From NCBI RefSeq assembly GCF_000717345.1, contig NZ_JNZA01000017.1:1-64000 (forward strand): a stretch of DNA of 64,000 nucleotides. Direction: 5' to 3'. Source of the DNA: Streptomyces lydicus. GTDB taxonomy: Bacteria; Actinomycetota; Actinomycetes; Streptomycetales; Streptomycetaceae. Both the position numbers and the translations under genes were made by a program. Below, in pieces: positions 1 to 8,877 of this stretch; the first letter of the stretch is position 1, and every line of letters begins with the position of its first letter. The notes beneath the pieces are model-generated. The model did not search any database and was not told the DNA's origin. It saw nothing but the letters and a program-made list of their open reading frames with translations.

Positions 1-50
1 CGATGGTACTGCAGGGGGGACCCTGTGGGAGAGTAGGACGCCGCCGAACA
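1..50 (+). rRNA. rrf: 5S ribosomal RNA, 3' end only
   Basis: The first 50 bases match the 3' part of an actinobacterial 5S rRNA, including the loop E/helix IV segment GATGGTACTGC and the closing GCCGCCGAACA. The 5' part lies outside the window. An intrinsic terminator follows within 15 bases, so this is the distal end of an rrn operon. Confidence 0.9.
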
Positions 51-63
51 ATCATTGTGGGAG

Positions 64-92
64 AGCCCCGCACCGTATGGTGCGGGGCTTTT
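64..92 (+). terminator. rrn operon intrinsic terminator
   Basis: Perfect 11-bp stem (64-74 with 79-89), 4-nt loop, then a T run. It sits just behind the 5S rRNA and is a classic rho-independent terminator. Confidence 0.9.
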
Positions 93-196
93 CTGCGTTT
101 CCGGGTGATCTTGGCACCCCCGGCACGGCTCGGCCGGCCGGGCAGGTAAGGTCAAGGTGCATCGTTGGTACATTTTTCCCACAGGAGGCCCCCGCG

Positions 197-805
197 GTGG
201 AGGTCCAGGAGACGCGGGTCCAGACGGATCGCGTCCTCACCATCCCGAATATCCTGAGCATGGCGCGCCTCGTCGGCGTACCGGTGTTCCTGTGGTTGAT
301 CCTGTGGCCGGAATTCGGGGGCCCGAAGGCTGACGGCTGGGCGCTGCTGGTCCTGGCGCTGAGCGGCGTCAGCGACTATCTCGACGGCAAGCTCGCCCGG
401 CGGTGGAACCAGATCAGCAGCCTGGGTCGGATCCTCGACCCGGCGGCCGACCGGCTGTACATCCTGTCCACGTTGGTGGGTCTGACCTGGCGGGAGATCC
501 TGCCCCTCTGGCTCACCGCGGCCCTGCTGGCCCGCGAGCTGATGCTGCTGATCGCGGTGGGATTGCTCGCGCGTCACGGATACGGCCCTCCCCAGGTGAA
601 CTTCCTGGGCAAAGCAGCTACGTTCAACTTGATGTATGCCTTCCCGTTGCTCCTCCTGAGCGACGGAAGCGGCTGGCTTCACACACTCGCTGCTGTTTTC
701 GGATGGGCGTTCGCAGGATGGGGTACGGCACTGTATTGGTGGGCAGGGATCCTCTATGTGGTCCAGGTCCGCCGGCTCATCAAGGCGGGCCCCACAGCCG
801 ACTGA
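197..805 (+). CDS. CDP-alcohol phosphatidyltransferase, probably eukaryote-like cardiolipin synthase
   Basis: 202-residue integral membrane enzyme of the CDP-alcohol phosphatidyltransferase family. The signature DG-x2-AR-x8-G-x3-D-x3-D is intact (DYLDGKLARRW, then GRILDPAADR), so the Mg-dependent active site should work. Several hydrophobic segments fit the usual six-helix fold. The GTG start at 197 has AGGAGG at 183-188; the upstream in-frame ATG would lie in the rrn terminator. From memory, the Streptomyces coelicolor orthologue beside the mannose-1-phosphate guanylyltransferase gene (SCO1389) was shown to make cardiolipin from CDP-diacylglycerol and phosphatidylglycerol. In mycobacteria the equivalent position is annotated pgsA2. 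Family is certain; the exact substrate is inferred. Confidence 0.88.
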   Translation: MEVQETRVQTDRVLTIPNILSMARLVGVPVFLWLILWPEFGGPKADGWALLVLALSGVSDYLDGKLARRWNQISSLGRILDPAADRLYILSTLVGLTWREILPLWLTAALLARELMLLIAVGLLARHGYGPPQVNFLGKAATFNLMYAFPLLLLSDGSGWLHTLAAVFGWAFAGWGTALYWWAGILYVVQVRRLIKAGPTAD

Positions 806-836
806 GCTCTCCGAACCGGCAGGTTGTGCCGAGGCC

Positions 837-873
837 GGGCGCCCGCACGTGAGGACCGGACGAGTGGGCGCCC
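837..873 (+). other. GC-rich hairpin between phosphatidyltransferase and GDP-mannose pyrophosphorylase genes
   Basis: 837-848 pairs with 864-873 with one bulge. There is no T run. It may be a factor-dependent terminator or mRNA processing structure between two same-strand genes 121 bases apart. Confidence 0.3.
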
Positions 874-926
874 CGGACAAGTGAAGTCGGCAAGACCGTC
901 GTCTGTTAGAGGAGGACGCTTCCGAC

Positions 927-3422
927 ATGAAGGCCGTTGTGATGGCCGGTGGCGAAGGAACACGCCTTCGCCCGATGACGTCCAGCATGCCCAAACCGCT
1001 GCTTCCGGTGGTCAACAGGCCGATCATGGAGCACGTGCTGCGGCTGCTGAAACGGCATGGGCTCAATGAGACCGTCGTGACCGTGCAATTCCTTGCCTCG
1101 CTCGTCAAAAACTATTTCGGCGACGGGGAAGAGCTCGGAATGGAGCTCACCTACGCTCATGAGGAAAAGCCGCTCGGCACCGCCGGTAGCGTGAAGAACG
1201 CCGAGGACGCTCTCAAGGACGACGCCTTCCTCGTGATCTCCGGTGACGCGCTCACCGACTTCGACCTGACCGACCTCATCCGGTTCCACAAGGAAAAGGG
1301 CGCTCTGGTCACCGTCTGCCTGACCCGGGTACCCAATCCTCTCGAGTTCGGTATCACCATCGTCGACGAGGGCGGGCGGGTCGAGCGCTTCCTTGAAAAG
1401 CCCACCTGGGGTCAGGTCTTTTCGGACACCGTCAATACCGGCATCTACGTCATGGAGCCGGAGGTCTTCGACTACTTCGAGCCCGATGTGTCGGTCGACT
1501 GGTCCGGCGATGTCTTTCCGCAGCTCATGAAGGAAGGCAAGCCGATCTACGGCTATGTCGCCGAGGGCTACTGGGAGGACGTCGGTACCCACGAGAGCTA
1601 TGTGAAGGCCCAGGCCGACGTCCTCGAGGGCAAGGTCGATGTCGAGATCGACGGCTTCGAGATCTCGCCGGGGGTCTGGGTCGCCGAGGGCGCCGAGGTC
1701 CATCCCGACGCGGTGTTGCGCGGGCCGCTGTACATCGGGGACTACGCCAAGGTCGAAGCGGGCGCGGAGCTTCGTGAGCACACCGTCGTCGGCTCCAACG
1801 TGGTCGTCAAGAGCGGTGCGTTTCTGCACCGGGCGGTGATTCACGACAACGTCTATCTCGGGCAGCAGACGAATCTGCGCGGCTGTGTGATCGGCAAGAA
1901 CACGGACGTCATGCGGGCCGCCCGGATCGAGGACGGCGCGGTGATCGGCGATGAATGCCTCATCGGCGAGGAGTCCATCGTCCAAGGGAATGTCAGGGTC
2001 TACCCGTTCAAGACCATCGAGGCCGGCGCATTCGTCAACACCTCGGTGATCTGGGAGTCCCGGGGGCAGGCCCATCTCTTCGGCGCCCGCGGCGTGACCG
2101 GCATCCTCAACGTCGAGATCACCCCCGAACTCGCGGTGCGGCTCGCGGGTGCGTACGCCACCACGCTCAAAAAGGGCTCCACGGTCACCACCGCGCGCGA
2201 CCACTCCCGGGGCGCTCGGGCGCTCAAGCGGGCGATGATCTCCGCCTTGCAGACCAGCGCCATCGACGTACGCGACCTGGAGAACGTGCCGCTGCCGGTC
2301 GCCCGTCAGCAGACCGCCCGCGGCAGTGCCGGCGGCATCATGATCCGTACGACGCCCGGCGTGCCGGACTCCGTCGACATCATGTTCTTCGACGAGCGCG
2401 GCGCCGACCTCTCGCAGGCCGGTCAGCGCAAGCTCGACCGGGTCTATGCCAGGCAGGAGTACCGCCGCGCCTTCCCCGGGGAGATCGGCGACCTGATCTT
2501 CCCGTCGAGTGTCTTCGACTCCTATACGGGATCACTGCTGCGCGCCGTGGACACCACAGGCATCGCGGACTCGGGCCTGAAGGTCGTCGTGGACGCCTCG
2601 AACGGCAGCGCCGGCCTGGTCCTGCCCAGCCTCCTCGGCCGGCTCGGTGTCGACTCCCTGACCATCAACCCCGGGCTCAACGAGTCCCGGCCGACCGAGA
2701 GCGCCGATGCGCGCCGCTCCGGCCTGGTCCGGCTCGGGGAGATCGTGGCCTCGGCACGGGCCGCCTTCGGCGTGCGCTTCGACCCCGTCGGTGAGCGGCT
2801 GTCCCTGGTGGACGAGCGCGGCCGGATCATCGAGGACGACCGGGCGTTGCTGGTCATGCTGGATCTGATCGCCGCCGAGCGGCGCACGGGGCGGGTGGCG
2901 CTGCCGGTGACCACGACCCGTATCGCCGAGCAGGTCGCGGCGTACCACGGCACCCAGGTGGAGTGGACGACGACCTCGCCGGACGATCTGACCCGGGTGG
3001 GGCGCGAGGACGGCACGGTCTTCGGTGGCGACGGCCTGGGCGGCTTCATCATCCCGGAGTTCAGCAGCGTCTTCGACGGCGCCGCCGCGTTCGTCCGGCT
3101 GATCGGCCTGGTGGCGCGCACCCAGCTCACCCTCAGCCAGATCGACGCACGGATCCCGCGGGCGCATGTGCTGCGGCGTGACCTGGCCACGCCGTGGGCG
3201 GTCAAGGGACTCGTCATGCGGCATGTCGTCGAGGCGGCCGGCGACCGTGAGGTGGACACCACCGACGGCGTGCGGATCGTGGAGACCGACGGCCGCTGGG
3301 TGTTGGTGCTGCCCGACCCGGCCGAGGCGGTCACCCACCTGTGGGCGGAGGGCCCGGACGACGCCTCCGCGCAGGCGCTGCTCGACGAATGGGCCGCCGT
3401 GGTCGACAGCGCAGGACGCTGA
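927..3422 (+). CDS. Mannose-1-phosphate guanylyltransferase fused to phosphomannomutase-like domain
   Basis: 831 residues. Residues 1-235 form a nucleotidyltransferase with the GGEGTRLRP signature and KPLLPV, expected to make GDP-mannose from mannose-1-phosphate and GTP for mannosylated lipids and proteins. A left-handed beta-helix (hexapeptide repeats) spans about 250-380. The rest resembles phosphohexomutases, but the catalytic serine loop (normally TASHNP) reads RTTPGVPD and the metal loop (normally DGDGDR) reads DPVGER, so the mutase half looks inactive. ATG at 927 has AGGAGG at 910-915. From memory this is the SCO1388 type, one of several GDP-mannose pyrophosphorylases in S. coelicolor. 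The C-terminal half may be regulatory or structural. Confidence 0.85.
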   Translation: MKAVVMAGGEGTRLRPMTSSMPKPLLPVVNRPIMEHVLRLLKRHGLNETVVTVQFLASLVKNYFGDGEELGMELTYAHEEKPLGTAGSVKNAEDALKDDAFLVISGDALTDFDLTDLIRFHKEKGALVTVCLTRVPNPLEFGITIVDEGGRVERFLEKPTWGQVFSDTVNTGIYVMEPEVFDYFEPDVSVDWSGDVFPQLMKEGKPIYGYVAEGYWEDVGTHESYVKAQADVLEGKVDVEIDGFEISPGVWVAEGAEVHPDAVLRGPLYIGDYAKVEAGAELREHTVVGSNVVVKSGAFLHRAVIHDNVYLGQQTNLRGCVIGKNTDVMRAARIEDGAVIGDECLIGEESIVQGNVRVYPFKTIEAGAFVNTSVIWESRGQAHLFGARGVTGILNVEITPELAVRLAGAYATTLKKGSTVTTARDHSRGARALKRAMISALQTSAIDVRDLENVPLPVARQQTARGSAGGIMIRTTPGVPDSVDIMFFDERGADLSQAGQRKLDRVYARQEYRRAFPGEIGDLIFPSSVFDSYTGSLLRAVDTTGIADSGLKVVVDASNGSAGLVLPSLLGRLGVDSLTINPGLNESRPTESADARRSGLVRLGEIVASARAAFGVRFDPVGERLSLVDERGRIIEDDRALLVMLDLIAAERRTGRVALPVTTTRIAEQVAAYHGTQVEWTTTSPDDLTRVGREDGTVFGGDGLGGFIIPEFSSVFDGAAAFVRLIGLVARTQLTLSQIDARIPRAHVLRRDLATPWAVKGLVMRHVVEAAGDREVDTTDGVRIVETDGRWVLVLPDPAEAVTHLWAEGPDDASAQALLDEWAAVVDSAGR

Positions 3423-3497
3423 CCCGGTCCCCACCGGCGGGCCGCTGATCGGCACGCCGGTGGGGCCATTGGGAGACTGTGCGGGCGACGTGCGACG

Positions 3498-4430
3498 ATG
3501 TGCGGCATGTCGCAGCCGCGCCCCGATCGGAGCACACCGAAGACGCCGCCCGCGCGCCCCGACGCCTCCATGTCGCTGCTGACCAACGTGATGGATCACA
3601 GTCTCGACGACGGGTACGCGGAGGCCGCCGCGCGCAAGTCGGAAGCCGGCATGCGCGGTCTGCCGCGTACTCTGCGGGCGAAGTTGGGTCTCGCGGCCGG
3701 TCTGGTGCTCGCCGCGCTCGTGGTGACGGTCGGCGCGGCGCAGGCGCGGATATCGGCACCGACGCTCGCCAAGGAGCGCGAGGAGCTGATCAACCGCATC
3801 CAGAAGGGCACCGGCGAGGCGGACAAACAGCAGCAACGGGTCGACGCGCTGCGCGACGACGTCGGCAGGATGCAGCGCGACGCCTTGAAGAAGCACGGCG
3901 GGGACCGGGCCGAGCTGCTGGCCCTGCTGGCGGGGTCGACCGAGGTCACCGGGCCCGGCGTGAAGCTCGTGGTGGACGATGCCAAGGACGCCGAGTCCGG
4001 TGGTGGCGGGCCGCGCGAGAGCAGTGGTTTCTCGGACACCGGGCGGGTACGCGACCGGGACATGCAGCGCGTGGTCAACGGTCTGTGGGCGTCCGGTGCG
4101 GAGGCCATCTCCGTCAATGGGCAGCGGCTTACGTCACTCTCGGCGATCAGAGCCGCTGGAGACGCCATACTGGTCGACAACAAGCCACTGGTGCCGCCGT
4201 ACACGGTGCTGGCGGTGGGGGACGGGCAGCGGCTGAGCGCCGCGTTCCAGGGCAGCGCCGACGGTCAGTATCTGCATGTGCTGCAGGAGAACTACGGCGT
4301 GCGCACCAGGATTTCCGCCGAGAACGAGCTCACGCTGCCGCCCGCGCCCAGCTTGATCGTACGTACCGCAAAGCCGCAGACCGGTCCCGCCAAGTCGGGC
4401 GGCGCCGACACAGGGAAGGGCACATCGTGA
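3498..4430 (+). CDS. DUF881 family membrane-anchored protein (first copy)
   Basis: 310 residues with a cytoplasmic N-terminal tail of about 62 residues, one membrane span (about 64-83, GLAAGLVLAALVV), a coiled-coil (about 90-125), then an extracytoplasmic DUF881 domain. The function is unknown; the family occurs in Gram-positive division/cell-wall clusters (ylxW/ylxX neighbourhood in Bacillus, Rv1823 in M. tuberculosis). The stop overlaps the start of the next gene by 4 bases, so translation is probably coupled. No strong Shine-Dalgarno sequence decides between ATG 3498 and ATG 3507. Confidence 0.82.
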   Translation: MCGMSQPRPDRSTPKTPPARPDASMSLLTNVMDHSLDDGYAEAAARKSEAGMRGLPRTLRAKLGLAAGLVLAALVVTVGAAQARISAPTLAKEREELINRIQKGTGEADKQQQRVDALRDDVGRMQRDALKKHGGDRAELLALLAGSTEVTGPGVKLVVDDAKDAESGGGGPRESSGFSDTGRVRDRDMQRVVNGLWASGAEAISVNGQRLTSLSAIRAAGDAILVDNKPLVPPYTVLAVGDGQRLSAAFQGSADGQYLHVLQENYGVRTRISAENELTLPPAPSLIVRTAKPQTGPAKSGGADTGKGTS

Positions 4431-4759
4431 TCGCCGTATTGGGCCTCATCGTGGGAGTCGTGGTCGGACTTGTCGTCCGACCCGTGGTGCCGACGGTGGT
4501 CGAGCCCTACTTGCCGATCGCTGTCGTCGCGGCGCTGGACGCCGTGTTCGGCGGTCTGCGGGCGATGCTGGACGGCATCTTCGACGACAAGGTCTTCGTG
4601 GTCTCGTTCCTGTCGAACGTCGTCGTGGCCGCGTTGATCGTCTTCCTCGGCGACAAGTTGGGCGTCGGCGCCCAACTCTCCACCGGCGTCGTGGTGGTGC
4701 TGGGTATCCGGATCTTCTCGAACGCCGCCGCGATCCGCCGGCACGTTTTCAGGGCGTGA
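4427..4759 (+). CDS. sbp: Small basic protein, DUF1290 family
   Basis: 110-residue membrane protein, nearly all hydrophobic with three likely spans and short basic loops. It matches the DUF1290/Sbp family known from the Bacillus division and cell-wall cluster. The GTG start overlaps the preceding DUF881 stop (GTGA), and its own stop overlaps the next DUF881 start, so the three genes form a tightly coupled unit. Role unknown; a membrane complex with the two flanking DUF881 proteins is a reasonable inference. Confidence 0.85.
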   Translation: MIAVLGLIVGVVVGLVVRPVVPTVVEPYLPIAVVAALDAVFGGLRAMLDGIFDDKVFVVSFLSNVVVAALIVFLGDKLGVGAQLSTGVVVVLGIRIFSNAAAIRRHVFRA

Positions 4760-5757
4760 CGCGGATGGCGACCGACGAGACCCCCGAGCCCGAGAAGAAG
4801 CCGGGACCGGAGCGCGAGGCCGAACAGCCGGAGCAGCAGCCCGAACGGCCGGAGCCCGAGCCGAGCCCGGCCGGCCGGCGGCCGATGCCGCCGGAGCACC
4901 GCGAGGTCCCTCACGACGCAGAGGACGCAGACGGCTCCGAAGTCAACGAACCGGACAGTACTGGACAGACGCCCGGTAAAGGGGCAGACTCCTCGACCCC
5001 GGACGCCGTCGCGGAGGACGGGGAGAACCAGGGTCCGACGAGTGGTCGGCAGCGGCTCGCCGCGAGCCTGTGGCCGCCGCGACTGACCCGGGCTCAACTG
5101 ATCGTCGCGTTGCTGCTGTTCATTCTCGGCCTCGGCCTGGCGATTCAGGTACGTTCCACAAGTGACAGCAGTGCGCTGCGGGGCGCGCGCCAGGAGGACC
5201 TGGTGCGCATTCTGGACGAGCTGGACAACCGCTCCCAGCGGTTGACGGACGAACAGCGGCGCCTGGAAGGGCAGAAGACCGAGCTGGCGAACAGCTCGGA
5301 CCAGGCCGAGGAGGCCCGTAAGCAGACCGTGGAGAAGGAACAGCAGCTGGGCGTGCTGGCCGGGACCGTCGCGGCGCAAGGGCCCGGCATCAACCTGACC
5401 ATCGACGACCCGACGCACTCCGTGGAGGCGGACAAGCTGCTCGACACCATCCAGGAGCTGCGGGCGGCCGGCGCCGAGGCCATCCAGGTCAACGACGTCA
5501 GGGTCGTCGCCAACACCGCGCTCTCGGACGTCCGGGGCGGGGTGGAGATCGACGGCAAGCGCGTCATGCAGCCGTACCGCTTCAAGGTCATCGGCAAGCC
5601 GGAAGATCTGGAACCGGCGCTGAACATCCCTGGCGGGGTGGTCCAGACGCTGGAAAAGGAGCAGGCCAAGGTGTCTGTGACCCGTGAGCAGAAGATCATT
5701 GTGGGCGCCTTGCGGGAGGCGAAGCGGCCTGACTACGCTCGGTCGTCATCGCAGTGA
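4756..5757 (+). CDS. DUF881 family membrane-anchored protein (second copy)
   Basis: 333 residues. The first 100 are acidic, proline/glutamate-rich and probably disordered in the cytoplasm. One membrane span follows (about 115-135, LIVALLLFILGLGLAI), then a coiled-coil (about 145-195) and an extracytoplasmic DUF881 domain. It starts with GTG overlapping the sbp stop; an in-frame ATG lies 9 bases downstream. It is the third gene of the coupled DUF881-sbp-DUF881 unit and paralogous to the gene at 3498. Family assignment is strong, function unknown. Confidence 0.85.
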   Translation: MTRMATDETPEPEKKPGPEREAEQPEQQPERPEPEPSPAGRRPMPPEHREVPHDAEDADGSEVNEPDSTGQTPGKGADSSTPDAVAEDGENQGPTSGRQRLAASLWPPRLTRAQLIVALLLFILGLGLAIQVRSTSDSSALRGARQEDLVRILDELDNRSQRLTDEQRRLEGQKTELANSSDQAEEARKQTVEKEQQLGVLAGTVAAQGPGINLTIDDPTHSVEADKLLDTIQELRAAGAEAIQVNDVRVVANTALSDVRGGVEIDGKRVMQPYRFKVIGKPEDLEPALNIPGGVVQTLEKEQAKVSVTREQKIIVGALREAKRPDYARSSSQ

Positions 5758-5947
5758 GGCGTACAGGTATGTCGAATGCCCGGCAAGGGCATGAGGTAGC
5801 GGGGGGTCGACGCACCGTGCGTGTGGTGTGTGGTGGAAACTGTTTGAAGCCCACGGACGTTCACTGGATGTCCGGATGGGTCGCTGTGTGCATCGAGGGT
5901 TCGTCCTGCCCCACGGGCGGGTCTATTTCGTTCAAGGGGAATCGCCC

Positions 5948-6715
5948 GTGAAGTTGTTTGGAAAGCTGTTCGGCAAGAGCGCACGCCAGGAGGGCGGCAG
6001 CGGCTCTGCGCGGCACCGTGCGCCGCGCCAGCCGGAGGAGAGCGGTCCGGCGGCGGAGCGTCCGCTGTTCCGCGACGAGGTCCCCGGAGGGCCCGGTGCG
6101 GGATCTGTTGACCCCTCCGGTGCCGGCCGCATAGGTTCCCAGGAACCATCGACCTCACGCACGGGTGGAGGTTCGGCCTTGCCGGTCTGTACGAGGTGTG
6201 GACACCGCAACGCCGAGGCGAGCCGCTTCTGCTCCAACTGCGGTGCGCCGCTGCGCCCGGGCGCCCAGCCCGAGCGGGCGTCCGAGACGACCTCCACGAT
6301 CTCCATTTCGGGGCTGGAGGCGTACGACTCGGAGACCACGGGCCAGAACCTGGCGCCGTCGCTGTCCCCGGAGGCCCAGGCAGCCGTCGAGGCCCTTCCG
6401 CTGGGGTCGGCGCTGCTGATCGTCCGCCGCGGTCCGAACTCGGGCAGCCGCTTCCTTCTGGACGGTGAGCTGACCACCGCGGGCCGGCATCCGCAGGGCG
6501 ACATCTTCCTCGACGACGTGACGGTCTCGCGTCGGCACGTGGAATTCCGCCGGGGCCCGGACGGCCTCTTCACGGTCGCCGACGTCGGCAGCCTGAACGG
6601 CACCTACGTCAATCGCGAGCGGATCGACTCCGTCGTCCTCGCCAACGGGGACGAGGTCCAGATCGGCAAGTACCGCCTGGTCTTCTACGCGAGCCAGCGA
6701 GGCGCCGGTATCTGA
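5948..6715 (+). CDS. garA: GarA/OdhI-type FHA protein with N-terminal zinc-ribbon extension
   Basis: 255 residues. The C-terminal FHA domain (about 150-250) carries GRHPQGDIFLDDVTVSRRH and SLNGTYVN, almost identical to mycobacterial GarA and corynebacterial OdhI, which bind and inhibit 2-oxoglutarate dehydrogenase and control glutamate metabolism. The switch site phosphorylated by Ser/Thr kinases (ETT in GarA) is present as SETTST before the FHA domain. Unlike the roughly 150-residue relatives, it has about 100 extra N-terminal residues with a four-cysteine ribbon (CTRCGH...CSNCG). The GTG start follows an AAGGGGA site; earlier in-frame starts lack one. ftsR follows at once, as in mycobacteria. 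Confidence 0.85.
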   Translation: MKLFGKLFGKSARQEGGSGSARHRAPRQPEESGPAAERPLFRDEVPGGPGAGSVDPSGAGRIGSQEPSTSRTGGGSALPVCTRCGHRNAEASRFCSNCGAPLRPGAQPERASETTSTISISGLEAYDSETTGQNLAPSLSPEAQAAVEALPLGSALLIVRRGPNSGSRFLLDGELTTAGRHPQGDIFLDDVTVSRRHVEFRRGPDGLFTVADVGSLNGTYVNRERIDSVVLANGDEVQIGKYRLVFYASQRGAGI

Positions 6716-6732
6716 CCGGCCGGGGAAGGCAT

Positions 6733-7479
6733 ATGCGCGATACACCGAAGGGCGGTGCCGGGTTCTCCGGCACCGCCTCCTCGGACGGCAAGCCGGTGAG
6801 CATCGGCACGGTGCTCAATGTGCTGCGCGAGGAGTTCCCCGAGGTCACCATCTCCAAGATCCGTTTCCTGGAGGCGGAGGGGCTGGTCGAGCCGAAGCGC
6901 ACGCCTTCCGGATACCGCAAATTCACGCCCGCCGACGTCGCGCGACTGGCGAACGTCCTGCGGATGCAGCGGGACCACTATCTGCCGCTGAAGGTCATCC
7001 GGGAGCATCTGGACGCCCTGGAGCGCGGCGAGCAGGTCCAGCTGCCCGCTCCGGCCGCGCCCGCGCTGGACCTCGTCGAGGGCGTCACCGACCCGGGCGA
7101 GGACCGTCCGACCGCCGCCCGGATCGGCCGGGCCGAGCTGCTGGCCGCCACCGACGTGGACGAGGCGGCGCTCGCGGACTGGGAGTCCTACGGACTCATC
7201 GTCCCCCATGCGGACGGGGGGTACGACATCGAGGCGGTCACCGTCGCCAAACTGGTCGCGGACCTGGGCCGTTTCGGTCTGGAGCCGCGGCATCTGCGTG
7301 CCGTGAAGGCGGCCGCCGAGCGTGAGGCCGGCCTGGTCGAGCAAGTCGTTGCACCCCTTCGGCGGCACCGCAATCCGCAGACCAGGGCGCATGCCGAGGC
7401 CACCGCCAGGGAGCTGGCCACACTGTCCGTACGGCTGCACGCGGCGCTGGTGCAGAGCGCTCTGCGGCCCCGGCCGTAG
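6733..7479 (+). CDS. ftsR: MerR-family regulator FtsR
   Basis: 248 residues. An N-terminal MerR winged helix (about 22-90; ISKIRFLEAEGLVEPKRT, then SGYRKFTPADVARL) is followed by an all-helical C-terminal domain. It matches Rv1828/FtsR, which lies directly behind garA in mycobacteria and corynebacteria and activates ftsZ in Corynebacterium. It has no cysteine metal-binding signature, so it is not a metal or redox sensor. It is 17 bases behind garA with a GGGGAAGG site before ATG 6733, so it is probably co-transcribed. Confidence 0.85.
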   Translation: MRDTPKGGAGFSGTASSDGKPVSIGTVLNVLREEFPEVTISKIRFLEAEGLVEPKRTPSGYRKFTPADVARLANVLRMQRDHYLPLKVIREHLDALERGEQVQLPAPAAPALDLVEGVTDPGEDRPTAARIGRAELLAATDVDEAALADWESYGLIVPHADGGYDIEAVTVAKLVADLGRFGLEPRHLRAVKAAAEREAGLVEQVVAPLRRHRNPQTRAHAEATARELATLSVRLHAALVQSALRPRP

Positions 7480-7523
7480 TGAGCAAAAGAGTGCCCGACT
7501 ACCCAAACCTGCCGAGCACGTCC

Positions 7524-7529
7524 TAGGGT
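7524..7529 (+). promoter_or_regulatory. -10 element (TAGGGT) for a leaderless transcript of the DUF151 gene
   Basis: TAGGGT lies 6 bases before the GTG at 7536, so transcription should begin at or next to the start codon. No Shine-Dalgarno sequence precedes the GTG. A convincing -35 is not visible. Confidence 0.5.
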
Positions 7530-7535
7530 TGCTGT

Positions 7536-8009
7536 GTGAACGAGCTCGACGTCGTGGGTGTCCGGGTGGAAATGCCTTCCAGCCAACCGATCGTGCTCCT
7601 GCGGGAGGTGGGAGGCGACCGTTACCTGCCCATTTGGATCGGGCCAGGGGAGGCCACCGCCATCGCCTTCGCCCAGCAGGGCATGGTCCCTGCCAGGCCG
7701 CTGACGCACGACCTCTTCAAGGATGTGCTCGAAGCGGTGGGCCAGGAGCTGACCCAGGTCCGCATCACGGACCTGCGTGAGGGGGTGTTCTACGCCGAAC
7801 TGGTCTTCGCCAGTGGGGTTGAGGTCAGCGCGCGGCCGTCCGACGCCATAGCGCTGGCGCTGCGCACCGGAACGCCGATCTTCGGTACCGACGGTGTGCT
7901 GGACGACGCGGGGATCGCCATCCCGGACGAGCAGGAGGACGAGGTGGAGAAGTTCCGCGAGTTCCTCGACCAGATCTCGCCCGAGGACTTCGGCACCAAC
8001 AGCCAGTGA
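7536..8009 (+). CDS. Bifunctional nuclease family (DUF151) protein
   Basis: 157 residues, full length for DUF151/BFN (Rv1829-like). Conserved features are LLREVGGDRYLPIWIGPGEA near residue 20 and RPSDAIALALRTGTPIF near residue 100. Plant relatives have DNase/RNase activity; in actinobacteria the role is not established. It lies between ftsR and a second MerR gene exactly as in mycobacteria. The GTG start appears leaderless. Confidence 0.85.
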   Translation: MNELDVVGVRVEMPSSQPIVLLREVGGDRYLPIWIGPGEATAIAFAQQGMVPARPLTHDLFKDVLEAVGQELTQVRITDLREGVFYAELVFASGVEVSARPSDAIALALRTGTPIFGTDGVLDDAGIAIPDEQEDEVEKFREFLDQISPEDFGTNSQ

Positions 8010-8204
8010 TCCGGCGACTCGGCCGGGCGAAGGGTCTGATTCCGGCCAAACTATTTAGCCATTCCCCGCGCGAGGTCACGAGAAACCACTCGTAGGGTGA
8101 TTATCACTCGGCGTGGCGAGCGCGGCGATCGTTGACGCACCCCGAGTGACTGCATACCGTCGATATGGCAGGTCCCGTCCGGGACGTGGAGGACGGAGGG
8201 CGGC

Positions 8205-8810
8205 GTGGCAATCACCGGCGACGGTACGGCGGCGGAAGGGGCGTTGCCGCTCCACGCGGGCGCAACGGCGAACCGTACCCCGGCACCCGCCGCGGCGGTG
8301 TCCGAGGACTGCGAGGCCCAGAACATCGGCTATCGCGGCCCGACCGCCTGTGCGGCAGCGGGCATCACCTACCGGCAGCTCGACTACTGGGCCCGTACGG
8401 GCCTGGTGGAGCCGAGCATCCGGCCGGCCTACGGCTCCGGCACCCAGCGGCTCTACAGCTTCCGGGACGTCGTCGTCCTGAAGATCGTCAAACGGCTGCT
8501 GGACACCGGGGTGTCGCTGCAGAACATCCGCACCGCCGTCCAGCACCTGCGCTCGCGCGGGCTGGCGGATCTGACGCGGATGACGCTGATGAGCGACGGC
8601 GCGACGGTCTACGAGTGCACCTCGCCCGACCAGGTCGTCGATCTGCTCCAGGGTGGGCAGGGCGTCTTCGGTATCGCGGTCGGTGTGGTGTGGCGGGACG
8701 TGGAGGGTGCGCTGTCACAGCTTCACGGAGAGCGCGTGGACACCGGCGAGACGCTGGTCGGGAAGAACCCGCACGACGAGCTGGCGCGGCGGCGCAACAG
8801 GGCGGGTTGA
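8205..8810 (+). CDS. MerR-family regulator, Rv1830-like
   Basis: 201 residues: a non-conserved tail of about 35, then a MerR helix-turn-helix (about 38-110; AAGITYRQLDYWARTGLVEPS, RLYSFRDVVVLKIV) and a helical region ending in an Asn/Arg-rich tail. It matches the second MerR gene behind DUF151 in mycobacteria (Rv1830). No cysteines suited to metal sensing. GTG start with GGACGGAGGG upstream. The regulon is not known to me; the cluster context suggests growth or division. Confidence 0.82.
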   Translation: MAITGDGTAAEGALPLHAGATANRTPAPAAAVSEDCEAQNIGYRGPTACAAAGITYRQLDYWARTGLVEPSIRPAYGSGTQRLYSFRDVVVLKIVKRLLDTGVSLQNIRTAVQHLRSRGLADLTRMTLMSDGATVYECTSPDQVVDLLQGGQGVFGIAVGVVWRDVEGALSQLHGERVDTGETLVGKNPHDELARRRNRAG

Positions 8811-8877
8811 GCCCTCCGGCACGGCCCCCGGCCCGGCGACGGGTCGATTGTCAGTGCCATGCGGGAACATCGGACAT

